The notes under the pieces are model-generated. The model had not been told where the DNA came from. It did no database searches and saw nothing but the letters and a program-made list of their open reading frames with translations. From Marinagarivorans cellulosilyticus (lineage in GTDB: Bacteria > Pseudomonadota > Gammaproteobacteria > Pseudomonadales > Cellvibrionaceae), in NCBI RefSeq assembly GCF_021655555.1, contig NZ_AP023086.1:2262685-2326684 (forward strand): DNA of 64,000 nt. Direction: 5' to 3'. The translations under genes and the position numbers were made by a program. Below, one piece after another: positions 33,534 through 42,858 of the stretch; the stretch's first letter is position 1; each line of letters starts with the position of its first letter.

Positions 33534-34697
33534 ATGCAATCTACAAATAAAACGCTAATTTATCCTTCAATTATTGCTGTCTTAATGCTAGTGGTGGTCG
33601 GCTTGACGGGTGGTTTGGTTTTTAAGGGCAAGCAGCTGCCTAAGCATAGCGAGACCGGTCATTCATCCCCTAGTGAGCAAACTGTTTATGAGTGGTCATT
33701 GATGACGACTTGGCCTAAGAACTTTCCTGGTTTAGGCGCGGCGCCAGAAAACTTTGCCAAGTTGCTGGATAAAATGAGTAATGGCAGGCTAAAAGTCAAA
33801 GTTTATGGTGCCAACCAGTTAGTGCCTGCCATGGGGGTGTTTGGGGCGGTATCATCCGGAAGTGCGCAAATGGGGCACAGCGCGGCGTATTATTGGCGCG
33901 GTAAAATTCCGGCAACAGTGTTTTTTACATCAGTCCCCTTCGGCATGACGGCGCAAGAGTTAAACGGTTGGCTTCATTATGGTGGCGGTTTGGCCCTGTG
34001 GCGTGAAATCTATGCAGAGCACAATTTAGTCCCTTTTGCTGCGGGCAATACGGGTGTGCAAATGGGCGGCTGGTTTAACAAAGAAATCAATAGTCTTGAT
34101 GATATTCAGGGCTTAAAAATGCGTATACCAGGAATAGGTGGCGACGTTTTCTCTCGCGCTGGCGGTACGGCTGTTAATATCCCTGGTGGTGAGCTTTATA
34201 CCGCCTTACAGTCTGGTGTTATCGATGCTACAGAGTGGGTTGGGCCTTATAACGATCTAGCATTCGGTTTTCATCAAATTGCTAAATACTACTATTATCC
34301 TGGCTGGCATGAACCTGGCCCAACATTGGAAATTATCGTTAATAAAGAGGCTTACCAAGGCCTACCAGGTGATTTACAAAGCATGATAGAAGCCGCTGCG
34401 CGAACAGTGAATCAAGATATGCTAGATGAATATACCGCGCGTAACAATGATGCTTTGGTGGAGTTGGTCAATGAGCATAATGTTGCGGTAAAACCATTTC
34501 CAGATGATGTACTAAAGAGTTTTGCGAAAATGAGCGAGCAGCTTTATGGGGAATATGCCGCCAATGACCCGTTATTTAAAAGGGTTTATGAACACTACAG
34601 TGATTATCTTTATAAAGTGCGTGGCTATCATATGCTGAGTGAGCAAGCTTATTTGGATGCAAGGGAAGCCGCTTTGCCGCTTTCTTTGCAGCACTAA
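33534..34697 (+). CDS. Orphan TRAP transporter solute-binding protein
   Basis: A 387-residue DctP-family periplasmic binding protein. An N-terminal hydrophobic stretch (about 10-30) may be an uncleaved anchor or signal. The binding-protein core has the WSLMTTWPKNFPGLGAAPENFAKLLDKM start, GVFGAVSSGSAQMGHSAAYYW and SLDDIQGLKMRIPG, the TRAP signature. No dctQ or dctM membrane genes are adjacent, so it either serves a transporter elsewhere or acts as a sensor subunit. The ligand is not evident; a TakP-like oxo/hydroxy-acid is possible. Confidence 0.85.
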   Translation: MQSTNKTLIYPSIIAVLMLVVVGLTGGLVFKGKQLPKHSETGHSSPSEQTVYEWSLMTTWPKNFPGLGAAPENFAKLLDKMSNGRLKVKVYGANQLVPAMGVFGAVSSGSAQMGHSAAYYWRGKIPATVFFTSVPFGMTAQELNGWLHYGGGLALWREIYAEHNLVPFAAGNTGVQMGGWFNKEINSLDDIQGLKMRIPGIGGDVFSRAGGTAVNIPGGELYTALQSGVIDATEWVGPYNDLAFGFHQIAKYYYYPGWHEPGPTLEIIVNKEAYQGLPGDLQSMIEAAARTVNQDMLDEYTARNNDALVELVNEHNVAVKPFPDDVLKSFAKMSEQLYGEYAANDPLFKRVYEHYSDYLYKVRGYHMLSEQAYLDAREAALPLSLQH

Positions 34698-34729
34698 ATA
34701 CTTAATAAATCTATTGGTGGAGCCTATAA

Positions 34730-35458
34730 ATGGTGATGAAACTACGACGAGGCATGGTTAAATCGACGTTTATTGTTGCGCTGGCTGCAACAGGAGGCTG
34801 TGCTAACTTGGGGCAGGTCGCTGATTCTGGCGCGCAATTATCCCAAGCTTTGGGCTATAACCCTGCACAGCTATCGTCTGCTGTAAAAGAGGCGTTGGAA
34901 TTGAGCGCCGTGCGCGCAACTGACGCTTTAAGTGAAAGTGGCGGTTACGCTAATAATACGCAGTTTAAAATAGTAATGCCGGAAGATATTCAAAATATAG
35001 CTAACACCCTGCGTAGCTTTGGTCTTGGTGGGTATATTGATAATGTTGAGGCTTTAATGAACCGTGGCGCTGAAAAAGCAGCCGCACAAGCTAAGCCTTT
35101 TTTAATTGATGCAATTAAAAGCATGGATGTCACCGATGCTATTGGGATTGTGCGCGGCGGCGATAGCGCAGCTACTCAGTTTTTTCGATCACAAACAGAA
35201 GATGGTATCCGCAAGCGTTACCAAGAAATCGCGAAAGAGCAGCTTGCGCAATTGGGCTTCTATGGTGATTATAAACAGCTATTAAACGCTTACAAACTGG
35301 CTCCTATCCCTAATAAACCAGACTTAGACTTGGAGTCTCGCGTTATCAATTTGGGCTTGGACGCATTATTCACCCAAATCGCGGAAGAAGAGAAAAAAAT
35401 ACGAGAAAACCCTGTAGAGCAGGGGAGTGTTTTGCTGGGTTCAGTGTTTGGGCGTTAA
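34730..35458 (+). CDS. DUF4197 family lipoprotein
   Basis: A 242-residue protein of the DUF4197 family, common in proteobacteria and of unknown function. A short signal ends at the lipobox ATGGC, with the Cys at about residue 24. The remainder is alpha-helical (ALELSAVRATDALSESGGY, VMPEDIQNIANTLRSFGLGGYIDNVEALMNRGAEKAA), the hallmark helices of the family. It lies directly upstream of the glycan cluster with only 17 nt between, though no functional link is known. Confidence 0.8.
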   Translation: MVMKLRRGMVKSTFIVALAATGGCANLGQVADSGAQLSQALGYNPAQLSSAVKEALELSAVRATDALSESGGYANNTQFKIVMPEDIQNIANTLRSFGLGGYIDNVEALMNRGAEKAAAQAKPFLIDAIKSMDVTDAIGIVRGGDSAATQFFRSQTEDGIRKRYQEIAKEQLAQLGFYGDYKQLLNAYKLAPIPNKPDLDLESRVINLGLDALFTQIAEEEKKIRENPVEQGSVLLGSVFGR

Positions 35459-35475
35459 CTGTTTTTAGGTGTCAC

Positions 35476-36537
35476 ATGAATCATCAATATCCATTGGTTT
35501 CTATTGCTGTTACGACGTATAACGGCGCTAGGTATTTAAGGCAGCAACTCGATAGTCTGCTAGCGCAAGATTATCCAAGCTTAGAAATTGTGGTGGCCGA
35601 TGATTGCTCCACCGATAATACTAGAGCTATTCTTGTAGAGTACGAATGCCATGAGAATTTTCGGTGGTATAAAAATGCAAAAAATCTGGGCTATATTAAA
35701 AACTTTGAGCATGTAATTAAACGGTGCCGAGGTGAATATATCGCTTTATGCGATCAGGATGATGAGTGGTATACCGATAAAATAACTAAAACCCTTGCAT
35801 TTCTTCATGAAAAAGATGCGCTATTAGCATACTGCGATGCTGATTTAATAGCAGCGGATAATTCAAAGATAGGAATGAATCTTTTGAGTCATTCGCCAAC
35901 AGGGCCTATAGATGGCGGTGAGTATGAAAAGTTTTACCTCCTTAATACGGTAAATGGGTGTACTGCATTGTTTCGTCGAGAGTTGTTTGATCAGGCAGCT
36001 CCGTTCCCTATTGATGTTCCGCATGATTGGTGGCTTTCTTATATTGCAGCATTTGATGGTCGGTTGGCTCATACTGCTGATCGTTTGATGGGGTATAGAA
36101 TGCATGCCAATAACACGATTGGAATATCATACCGAATAAAGAAGCGTAACCTAAAACAGTATCTAAGGAGAAAGCTTAGCCGATATTCCAAGCGTTTTAT
36201 TTATGATAAAACGGTTAGGCCAGTTAAGTGGGGGCAGGAGTGTCTTGAGCATTTTGAGCGCTTTAAAGCGTTTGAGGAGGGGCGAGGTAAAACGACAACG
36301 ATATTAAATGTATTGACCGATTGGATGAATGCAAAAATGTCGAATGATGCTCGGGTCGAGGAGTATCGAAGTTTCTTTTTTGAGCATCACCAGCGCTTAG
36401 GCATTAAAATGCGCTCTTTATTATTCATGACAATCCGAAAGGAGTTAATAAGGGCAAAAATTAAGTTGTGTTATACCCTCGCATCGCCATTGCTTTTTGT
36501 TATTCTGCTTCTTTGTGTGATTTGGACTGTTTTATGA
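35476..36537 (+). CDS. Family 2 glycosyltransferase
   Basis: A 353-residue GT-A inverting glycosyltransferase. The nucleotide-sugar site is SIAVTTYNGARYLRQQLDSL with EIVVADDCSTDNT (the first Asp pair) near 40, and ALCDQDDEW near 95 as the DxD metal motif; these are typical of rhamnosyltransferase-like GT2 enzymes. The C-terminal 25 residues form a membrane helix, so it is anchored at the cytoplasmic membrane. It opens a five-gene glycan cluster; its stop overlaps the next start (ATGA). Donor and acceptor are unknown. Confidence 0.87.
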   Translation: MNHQYPLVSIAVTTYNGARYLRQQLDSLLAQDYPSLEIVVADDCSTDNTRAILVEYECHENFRWYKNAKNLGYIKNFEHVIKRCRGEYIALCDQDDEWYTDKITKTLAFLHEKDALLAYCDADLIAADNSKIGMNLLSHSPTGPIDGGEYEKFYLLNTVNGCTALFRRELFDQAAPFPIDVPHDWWLSYIAAFDGRLAHTADRLMGYRMHANNTIGISYRIKKRNLKQYLRRKLSRYSKRFIYDKTVRPVKWGQECLEHFERFKAFEEGRGKTTTILNVLTDWMNAKMSNDARVEEYRSFFFEHHQRLGIKMRSLLFMTIRKELIRAKIKLCYTLASPLLFVILLLCVIWTVL

Positions 36538-38057
36538 AGCATTTTTCTTGTGTTTTAGAACAGTTGACTTTAAAGGAAAAGGACTGGTTGCTTGTTGGTA
36601 AGGGCCCTACGTTTGAAAAAGTGCTGAGTGTTAATCTCGGCGACTATATTACAATGGGAATTAATCATGTTGTATCTCTTATAGATGTTGATGTATTGCA
36701 TGTCGCTGATATTGATGTGTTAGATGATGCTGGGGGGGCGATTGAGAAAAAGGCTAGGTATTTGTTGATGCCTCTTTATCCGCATGAAAATAATAAACCT
36801 TCATTGTCTACGTTAGATCATTTCATAGAGAAGATCCCTTTACTTCGAAAAATGAATGAGGCAGGGCGGCTGCTCTGGTACAACTCAAGTTTGGCTGGCA
36901 GAGTTAATCAGGAGTATCCGGTTGTTGCTGTTAAATACTTTAGCGCGGACGCTGCCGTCGCTTTACTCGCATCGAATGGCGTTAAACGAATTCGAACTGC
37001 AGGTATTGATGGTGCTACTGAGTATAATAAAAATTTCTCAGGGCTAAGCGAAAAAACGCGCTTATCGAATGGCCAATCTTCTTTTGATAAGCAGTTTCGT
37101 GCGATTGCTGCAACTATTATGAATACCGGAGTGGAAATACTCCCCCTTATTATGGATGATTATATTCGGGTATATGTTGGCGCAGAAATTGAGCAATCTT
37201 TGGCTTTAAAAGTGCTGGAGTATTCCATTTTAAAGAATACAAACAGCACTGTTAAGGTAACTCCTTTGTACAGTTCAGGTTTTGAGATATCTTTACCAAC
37301 CAATAAAGAAAATCGTCCAAGAACCCCGTTTTCTTTTCAGCGGTTCCTTATCCCTAAGCTGAATAACTATAAAGGAAGGGCTATTTATCTTGACTCTGAT
37401 ATGCAGGTATTTTTTGATATCCGGGATTTGAATTCTCGTGATTTCGTAGGTAAAAATTTATTGTCTGCTTATTCGTCGGATGAGGGGGCTCGAAAGCCGC
37501 AATTTAGTGTGATGTTGCTAGATTGTGGGAGTCTAAATTGGGATGCGCAACATGTGGTTGATGGGCTGGATTTGGGACGTTACTCATATAGCCAGTTGAT
37601 GCAGGATATGGCTGTTGCTGATGTCGGCGTTGTATTGGAGCCCGAGTGGAATTCTCTGGAGTCTTATCAAGAGGGGTTAACAAAGTTACTTCATTATACT
37701 GATATGAATATTCAGCCTTGGATTTCTAGAAAAAATAAGTATCTCAAAGTTTGGGTTGACGAGTTGCGTGAGGCTATCATCGAGGGGGCAATTGATTTGG
37801 GTAGCGTTGTTAGTGGTATACGCAATCAGGAGTTGCGCCCATCTTTGTTTGTTGATTTATTTCGGTCTTCGCGATACAAAAAGTTTTCCGATAAGAAAAT
37901 TTATCGGATTTGTAAGTTGCTTGATAAGGGGTTTGTCCCTCCTCATAGGCGAGCTGCTGGTGAAAGAAAGGGTTGGAAATACATTTTTCAAGTCATAGCA
38001 GTATGCTATGTGAATTATAAATACAAAAGATATCGTATTCAGGGGTGTTATGAGTAG
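36534..38057 (+). CDS. Two-domain glycosyltransferase (Rossmann N-domain plus GT8-like C-domain)
   Basis: A 507-residue protein starting at the ATGA overlap with the preceding gene (an earlier in-frame start exists but is improbable). Residues about 15-200 (KDWLLVGKGPTFEKVL, MGINHVVSLIDVDVLHVADIDVLDD, RTAGIDGATEYNK) resemble the DUF115/GT42-like fold that binds nucleotides. Residues about 210-420 look like a GT-A, family 8 domain (RVYVGAEIEQSLALKVLEYSI, then YLDSDMQVF at 285-293 with the DxD motif DSD 287-289). I do not know this exact combination. It could be a bifunctional transferase of LPS or capsule sugar chains; the combination is seen, the activity is inferred. Confidence 0.65.
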   Translation: MKHFSCVLEQLTLKEKDWLLVGKGPTFEKVLSVNLGDYITMGINHVVSLIDVDVLHVADIDVLDDAGGAIEKKARYLLMPLYPHENNKPSLSTLDHFIEKIPLLRKMNEAGRLLWYNSSLAGRVNQEYPVVAVKYFSADAAVALLASNGVKRIRTAGIDGATEYNKNFSGLSEKTRLSNGQSSFDKQFRAIAATIMNTGVEILPLIMDDYIRVYVGAEIEQSLALKVLEYSILKNTNSTVKVTPLYSSGFEISLPTNKENRPRTPFSFQRFLIPKLNNYKGRAIYLDSDMQVFFDIRDLNSRDFVGKNLLSAYSSDEGARKPQFSVMLLDCGSLNWDAQHVVDGLDLGRYSYSQLMQDMAVADVGVVLEPEWNSLESYQEGLTKLLHYTDMNIQPWISRKNKYLKVWVDELREAIIEGAIDLGSVVSGIRNQELRPSLFVDLFRSSRYKKFSDKKIYRICKLLDKGFVPPHRRAAGERKGWKYIFQVIAVCYVNYKYKRYRIQGCYE

Positions 38058-38670
38058 TGTAATTAGTGATGAGTATTTGGCGCTTCAAGTTGAAATGCAT
38101 AAGAACCCTAATTATGGCGTCGCTTCGCTTGGTTATGCGCCAATAGTTGCAGATTATTTCGAAACTAATAAGCTGGAGAGTGTTGCCGATTATGGTGCGG
38201 GGAAGTGTAATTTGCGTAAGGGGTTGATTGCTGCGGGGGTCAAGAACTTCGATTATTTTCCCTACGACCCAGCTTTTCCTGATTATGGTTCTTTTCGGTC
38301 GGCTGACTTGGTTTGCTGTATTGATGTACTTGAGCATATTGAAGACCCATGCTTGGATAATGTTCTTACAGAACTCGCGAATAAAATGCCAAGGTATGGG
38401 TTCCTAACTGTTCATACGGGGCCTGCGCAGAAAGTCTTAGCTGACGGTCGAAATGCACATTTAATTCAACAACCTTTTGAATGGTGGGTGCGGCGTATGA
38501 CCCCCTATTTTGAATTTCATCACATGCAAGCCAGTGAAGACTCAAAAGGTTTTTGGTTGCTGGTGACGTCTAAAGAAGCGAGTGTCGAATCGAGCCCTCC
38601 ATTGCTTTCGCGTTGTCATTACTCTTCGTCGTTGCACAACAAAAAGTTTTCATGGTTTAAGCGGAAATAA
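38050..38670 (+). CDS. SAM-dependent methyltransferase of the glycan cluster
   Basis: A 206-residue class I methyltransferase. Motif I is VADYGAGKCNLRKGL and motif post-I/IV DLVCCIDVLEHIEDP, both standard for this fold. It overlaps the preceding gene by 8 nt, indicating coupled translation, so its product probably methylates a sugar or terminal residue of the glycan made by its neighbours. The family assignment is sure; the substrate is inference from context. Confidence 0.75.
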   Translation: MSSVISDEYLALQVEMHKNPNYGVASLGYAPIVADYFETNKLESVADYGAGKCNLRKGLIAAGVKNFDYFPYDPAFPDYGSFRSADLVCCIDVLEHIEDPCLDNVLTELANKMPRYGFLTVHTGPAQKVLADGRNAHLIQQPFEWWVRRMTPYFEFHHMQASEDSKGFWLLVTSKEASVESSPPLLSRCHYSSSLHNKKFSWFKRK

Positions 38671-38688
38671 CTAGCGCTGAGTAACTTA

Positions 38689-39840
38689 ATGAAAACATCT
38701 TCTAAGAATATTGCAATCTTGATTGACAGTTTAGCCGGAGGGGGCGCCGAAAGGGTGATGCTCACCTTGGCGCAGACCTTTATTCGCCAAGGGCATGAAT
38801 GCTGTATTCTTGTTTTGGATGATGTGCGTGAGCATGATTTACCGCGTGAGATCCCAATTTATGCCGTTCCGCTGCGTACTGGCTATGAAAAGCTTTTCCC
38901 CAGTAAAGCCATTGCTAGCTTGCTGGCAACACTAAGTCAATCTATTGGTTCCTTCGATTTACATATCTCAAACCTTGAAAAAACCAACTTAGCTGTTGCT
39001 AAGCTTAATTTGCCTCGTACCTTATATGTAATTCACAATTCGGTTAAGCATACGCTTAAGCCTCGGTGGTGGCAGCCGTTTAAGTGGTGGATGACTCGGC
39101 AGTCAATTCGGTCGCTAACCGGTAAAAGTGTTGTGGCTGTATCACAAGGTGTTAAGGACGGTATTGTCGGGTCAGCCCTACTTAACCCCCAAAAACTAAC
39201 GACAATATACAACCCTCTAGCGTTAAGCGAGACGTCGACTTTAGCGGATGCGTTAGATGATGAAATTCCTCAAGAGCCTTACTTGATACACGTAGGACGC
39301 GTAGCGAAGCAAAAGCGTCACGATGTTTTATTTGAAGCGCTTGCTAAAGTCAAAAAGCCGATCAAACTGGTTTGTTTGTGCCGCAATGTCAACAAGGCCC
39401 GCAAACTTGCAGAAAAGTATGGTGTGGAAGACCGAGTTATATTGCCTGGTTTTAAGCAAAACCCTTACCCGTGGATAAAGCAGGCAAAGGCGTTGGTATT
39501 AAGTTCTGATTTTGAAGGCTTTGCGATGGTGCTTGTTGAAGCTCTTAGTTTGGGGGTTGGTGTTATTAGTTCAGATTGTGATTACGGTCCAAGAGAGATA
39601 CTAACAGGCCCCTTAGCTAAATGGCTTGTTGAAACTGGTGATTCAAGTGCATTAGCTGAAAAAATAAACAATTATGTTGATGAACCTCCAGAGTATTATC
39701 ATCCTGAGATACTAAGTGAGGTCCAAAATGACAAAGCCGCCAGCCGTTACTTAGAGTTAGCTGAAAGAGTCTTTGCGCCAGAAGGTAGTACGGTGCAAGT
39801 TGCGGATAGTCGGAAGCCCTCACGATTGGTGACGCCATAA
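38689..39840 (+). CDS. Family 4 glycosyltransferase
   Basis: A 383-residue GT-B retaining glycosyltransferase. The acceptor-side loop is LIDSLAGGGAERVMLTLAQTF near the N-terminus; the donor domain has LIHVGRVAKQKRHDVLFEAL near 205 and SSDFEGFAMVLVEALSLGVGVISSDC with the ExxxxxxxE donor motif near 270. It resembles WaaG/Pgl-type transferases acting on lipid-linked or LPS core sugars. It is preceded by the methyltransferase (18 nt) and followed by the next cluster gene after 12 nt. Confidence 0.88.
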   Translation: MKTSSKNIAILIDSLAGGGAERVMLTLAQTFIRQGHECCILVLDDVREHDLPREIPIYAVPLRTGYEKLFPSKAIASLLATLSQSIGSFDLHISNLEKTNLAVAKLNLPRTLYVIHNSVKHTLKPRWWQPFKWWMTRQSIRSLTGKSVVAVSQGVKDGIVGSALLNPQKLTTIYNPLALSETSTLADALDDEIPQEPYLIHVGRVAKQKRHDVLFEALAKVKKPIKLVCLCRNVNKARKLAEKYGVEDRVILPGFKQNPYPWIKQAKALVLSSDFEGFAMVLVEALSLGVGVISSDCDYGPREILTGPLAKWLVETGDSSALAEKINNYVDEPPEYYHPEILSEVQNDKAASRYLELAERVFAPEGSTVQVADSRKPSRLVTP

Positions 39841-39852
39841 GATTGCTGTGTA

Positions 39853-40863
39853 ATGTCTAAATCTAAAATCCTTTTTATCCCCGTCTCCGGCCCAGAAGGC
39901 GTTGGTGAGTATATGCGCTCACTTATATTGGCTGATGCGGTAAGTGCTTCTCTTCCTAACATAAGTATTTCTTTTGTTTTGAGTCGGCAGGCGCCTTATG
40001 CTGGCGAGTGTTCTTACCCTGTTTTTTTAACCGATGAATCGCCAACAAAGTGCTCTTCTCAGGTTGCCACTATTTTGCATGATTGCCGTCCTGATGTTGT
40101 GGTTTTTGATTGCTCTGGTCGCGCGGCACAGTACAAAATTGCTCAGTCGCTTGGCGCTAAAGTTATTTTTATTAGCCAGCATAAAAAAAAGCGCAAACGT
40201 GCATTTGCTTTGAATCGCATTGGTAATATTGATGCCCATTGCATTACGCAGTTTAAATTTGTCGATGGAGATATTTCCTGGCTTGAGCGATTCAAACTAT
40301 TGTTGGCAAAAAAGCCTGCCCCCCATTTTATTGGGCCAGTATTTAGCGAGCCTAGCGCTACGCTGCCCTTTGCAACCGCTAGCTCGTATGTGGTTTTTTC
40401 TGCTGGAGGTGGCGGCCATCAGATTAATGGGGTTAGAGCGACTGATGTTTTTATTCGAGCAGCAAACCGGTGGTGTGAGGCATCGGGTGAAGAATGTCAT
40501 GTTTTACTCGGCCCTAACTACCAAGGCGATGCCCTTGCGAACACGGGTGTTTACCTGCATAAGCAATTAAAAAATGCTGATTTAATGGCATTAATTAAAG
40601 GTGCTAGGGTTGCAGTGCTGGGCGGCGGAGATATGCTGTCTCAGGCGGTAGCGTTAAAAGTCCCCTCGGTTGCAATCGCGGTTGCCAAAGATCAGCCCGC
40701 AAGAGTTAAGGCAATTGCTCAGGAAGGGCTTACCCTTAAGGCCGAATTATCTGAAGAGTCGATTATACGCAGTTTAAAGTGCGAAACTGTAAAGCCTGCA
40801 TATGCAGTTCCTGCTGGGCGTGAAAGATTTATGGCTGTTCTTCAAGAGCTGCTTTCTCGATAA
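39853..40863 (+). CDS. GT-B-like protein (MurG/PseG-like)
   Basis: A 336-residue protein with two Rossmann-like halves. It starts ILFIPVSGPEGVGEYMRSL, the N-half of a nucleotide-sugar transferase; the C-half has VVFSAGGGGHQING and GGGDMLSQAVALKVPSVAIAVAKDQPARVKAI, resembling the donor domain of MurG, and of PseG-type hydrolases. Whether it transfers a sugar or hydrolyses a nucleotide sugar cannot be decided. It closes the glycan cluster and ends convergent with ychJ with no gap. Confidence 0.6.
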   Translation: MSKSKILFIPVSGPEGVGEYMRSLILADAVSASLPNISISFVLSRQAPYAGECSYPVFLTDESPTKCSSQVATILHDCRPDVVVFDCSGRAAQYKIAQSLGAKVIFISQHKKKRKRAFALNRIGNIDAHCITQFKFVDGDISWLERFKLLLAKKPAPHFIGPVFSEPSATLPFATASSYVVFSAGGGGHQINGVRATDVFIRAANRWCEASGEECHVLLGPNYQGDALANTGVYLHKQLKNADLMALIKGARVAVLGGGDMLSQAVALKVPSVAIAVAKDQPARVKAIAQEGLTLKAELSEESIIRSLKCETVKPAYAVPAGRERFMAVLQELLSR

Positions 40864-40864
40864 A

Positions 40865-41353
40865 CTAAGCGCAGCATTTTTTTAGCTTTTCCCCGCTTCC
40901 GCAATAGCATAGGTCGTTACGCCCTAATTTAATGGCAGGTAAATGTTGCCCTTGGCTATAGAGCCAGCGTTCATCCACTTGAATAAAACGTGATACTTCA
41001 TGTAGTTGTAAAACAGCAGCTTTGCTTACTTTTCCTGCAGGCAGTACATCTCTGTAAAAGGCACAAAATTCTACTGTACCACTACCGCTGTTGAATTCAC
41101 TGTGTAAAACCTTTAGCCCTAGCCAGAGCGTTGATGCAATCGTTTTATCTAATGCTGCCCTGTCGTCGCTAGTTCGATGGTTGGGGTGTGTGGTATTCAG
41201 TAGGTAATCAATGTTTTGAGTTTTGAATGCGCTATAGCGCGAGCGCATTAACGCCTCAGGCGTTTCAGCTTTTTGCTTGCCAGCCAGAATAGGGCCGCAG
41301 CAATTTTCGTATTCTAATCGTGAACAACAGTGGCAAAGGGTGTTTTTTGTCAT
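40865..41353 (-). CDS. ychJ: YchJ family SEC-C protein
   Basis: A 162-residue protein of the UPF0225/YchJ family. An N-terminal SEC-C-like zinc motif (CHCCSRLEYENCCGP) and a C-terminal one (GRNDLCYCGSGEKLKKCCA) bracket a cystatin/NTF2-like domain (RSRYSAFKTQNIDYLLNTTHP). SEC-C motifs bind zinc and occur in proteins that contact SecB or the ribosome. Function unestablished. It runs from the end of rmuC, 10 nt away, so the two may share a transcript. Confidence 0.88.
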   Translation of the reverse strand: MTKNTLCHCCSRLEYENCCGPILAGKQKAETPEALMRSRYSAFKTQNIDYLLNTTHPNHRTSDDRAALDKTIASTLWLGLKVLHSEFNSGSGTVEFCAFYRDVLPAGKVSKAAVLQLHEVSRFIQVDERWLYSQGQHLPAIKLGRNDLCYCGSGEKLKKCCA

Positions 41354-41363
41354 ATTTGTATAC

Positions 41364-42749
41364 TTACAATTTCTCTTCAGTCAGAGCTAATAATTTGTGG
41401 GCTTCTATATCTTGATGAATCTCTTCTATATCGGGTAGCGCCTCACTATTTTTGGCGAGCTCACCAAAGCGTTCTACCTTTCCATATAAGCCCTGCTTAC
41501 CCACAATAGCAGTTATAGAGTCATTATAGTGGTTGGTCACTGTTTGTAAGCTTCGCCCAAGTTTACTGAGGCGTTGTGCGATAACCGACACTTGTTGGTA
41601 AATGTCACCGGCGCGCTCGGCTAAGGCAAAGGCTTGGGAGTGGCTTCTTTCCAATAACCAAAGGTTCGATATTGTTTTGAGTACGGGCATGAGTGTTGTA
41701 TTGCTAACTAAAATAATATTTTTCTGTGCGCCATACTCATAGAGTGTAGTGTCGTGTTTTAGCGCTTCTATAAAGGCGGGTTCGATTGCAAGGTACATCA
41801 AGACAAAGTGCGGGCTATTTGCGCCGTTTAATGTGCTGTAATCTTTGTGGGCTAAGTCATCCATGTGTTTGCGTAATGCTTTTACATGCTGCCCTAATGC
41901 GGTGTTTTGCGCTTGTTCTGTGTCTGCTGATACGGCAGCATCATATGCGACTAAGCTCATTTTGCTATCGACAATAATATGCTTATTGTCGGGTAGGTTG
42001 ATGATAAAGTCTGGCCGTCTATTCTGGCCTTGCGTGGTTACAAAATTGGCTTCGCGTTGATAATGCACACCGCTGGTTAAACCGGAAACCTGCAGGCAGC
42101 GTTCAAGCTGTATTTCGCCCCATGTGCCTGTGAGTTTTTTATCCCCTTTTAGGGCTTTGCTTAGGCTGTGTGCCTCTTGGGTTATTTCTTGGTTAAGGGC
42201 TTTTAGGTGTTTGAGTTCTGTATTTAAGCTGGCATGAGAGGATACTTGGGTATGCTGAAATTGCTCTACTTGTTGGCTAAAGTGCCCGAGCTGCTGTTGA
42301 AAAGGCTCTAATAGTAGCTTTACCGATTGTTCTTGTTTTTTTGAAAACTCGGCGCCGTTCGCATTAAATATTTTTTGTGCTAAATGTTCGAATTGTGTGC
42401 TTAGGGCTTGTTGTTGTTTTTCAAATTGCAGTAGTTGCTGTTGATGGGCGCGCTCTCTTTCTTGTTGCTGGGTGTGTAACTGAACGACTTGATGGCTTTT
42501 TTGTTCCAGTCGAGTCGTTAATGTGGTGATTTGCGTATACTGCTGTTCGCACTGTTTGTTCAATAGTTGGTTTTCGGTATTAAGTTGTGCGGCACTTGTT
42601 TCTAAGCCTTGTAGAACCTGTAAGTCGGATTGCCTGCGTTTAATTGCCCATAACGCATGAACTATAGTGCCTATAAGTATGCCAAGCAGTAGCATGACGC
42701 TAGGAATAAAGGCGGGGGATTGTAAGGTGGACTCTAAGAATGCTGGCAT
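41364..42749 (-). CDS. rmuC: DNA recombination protein RmuC
   Basis: A 461-residue protein. A membrane segment (about 12-33) is followed by a coiled coil rich in Gln/Glu (about 40-180) and the RmuC domain (about 190-420), which contains LTGTWGEIQLERCLQVSGLTSGVHY and RRPDFIINLPDNKHIIVDSKM, a PD-(D/E)xK-like nuclease core. RmuC limits recombination at inverted repeats, possibly by cutting DNA structures. It is divergent from yceH. Confidence 0.94.
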   Translation of the reverse strand: MPAFLESTLQSPAFIPSVMLLLGILIGTIVHALWAIKRRQSDLQVLQGLETSAAQLNTENQLLNKQCEQQYTQITTLTTRLEQKSHQVVQLHTQQQERERAHQQQLLQFEKQQQALSTQFEHLAQKIFNANGAEFSKKQEQSVKLLLEPFQQQLGHFSQQVEQFQHTQVSSHASLNTELKHLKALNQEITQEAHSLSKALKGDKKLTGTWGEIQLERCLQVSGLTSGVHYQREANFVTTQGQNRRPDFIINLPDNKHIIVDSKMSLVAYDAAVSADTEQAQNTALGQHVKALRKHMDDLAHKDYSTLNGANSPHFVLMYLAIEPAFIEALKHDTTLYEYGAQKNIILVSNTTLMPVLKTISNLWLLERSHSQAFALAERAGDIYQQVSVIAQRLSKLGRSLQTVTNHYNDSITAIVGKQGLYGKVERFGELAKNSEALPDIEEIHQDIEAHKLLALTEEKL

Positions 42750-42858
42750 ATGAATGGTTTAGGGCTTTTGGCTAAGGTGCAATTATGCGCTTTTGCGGGG
42801 CGCTTGCCAAAGGGCCTGTTTATCTGGCTTAATCCTATAAAAAATGAGAGGGGTAAGT

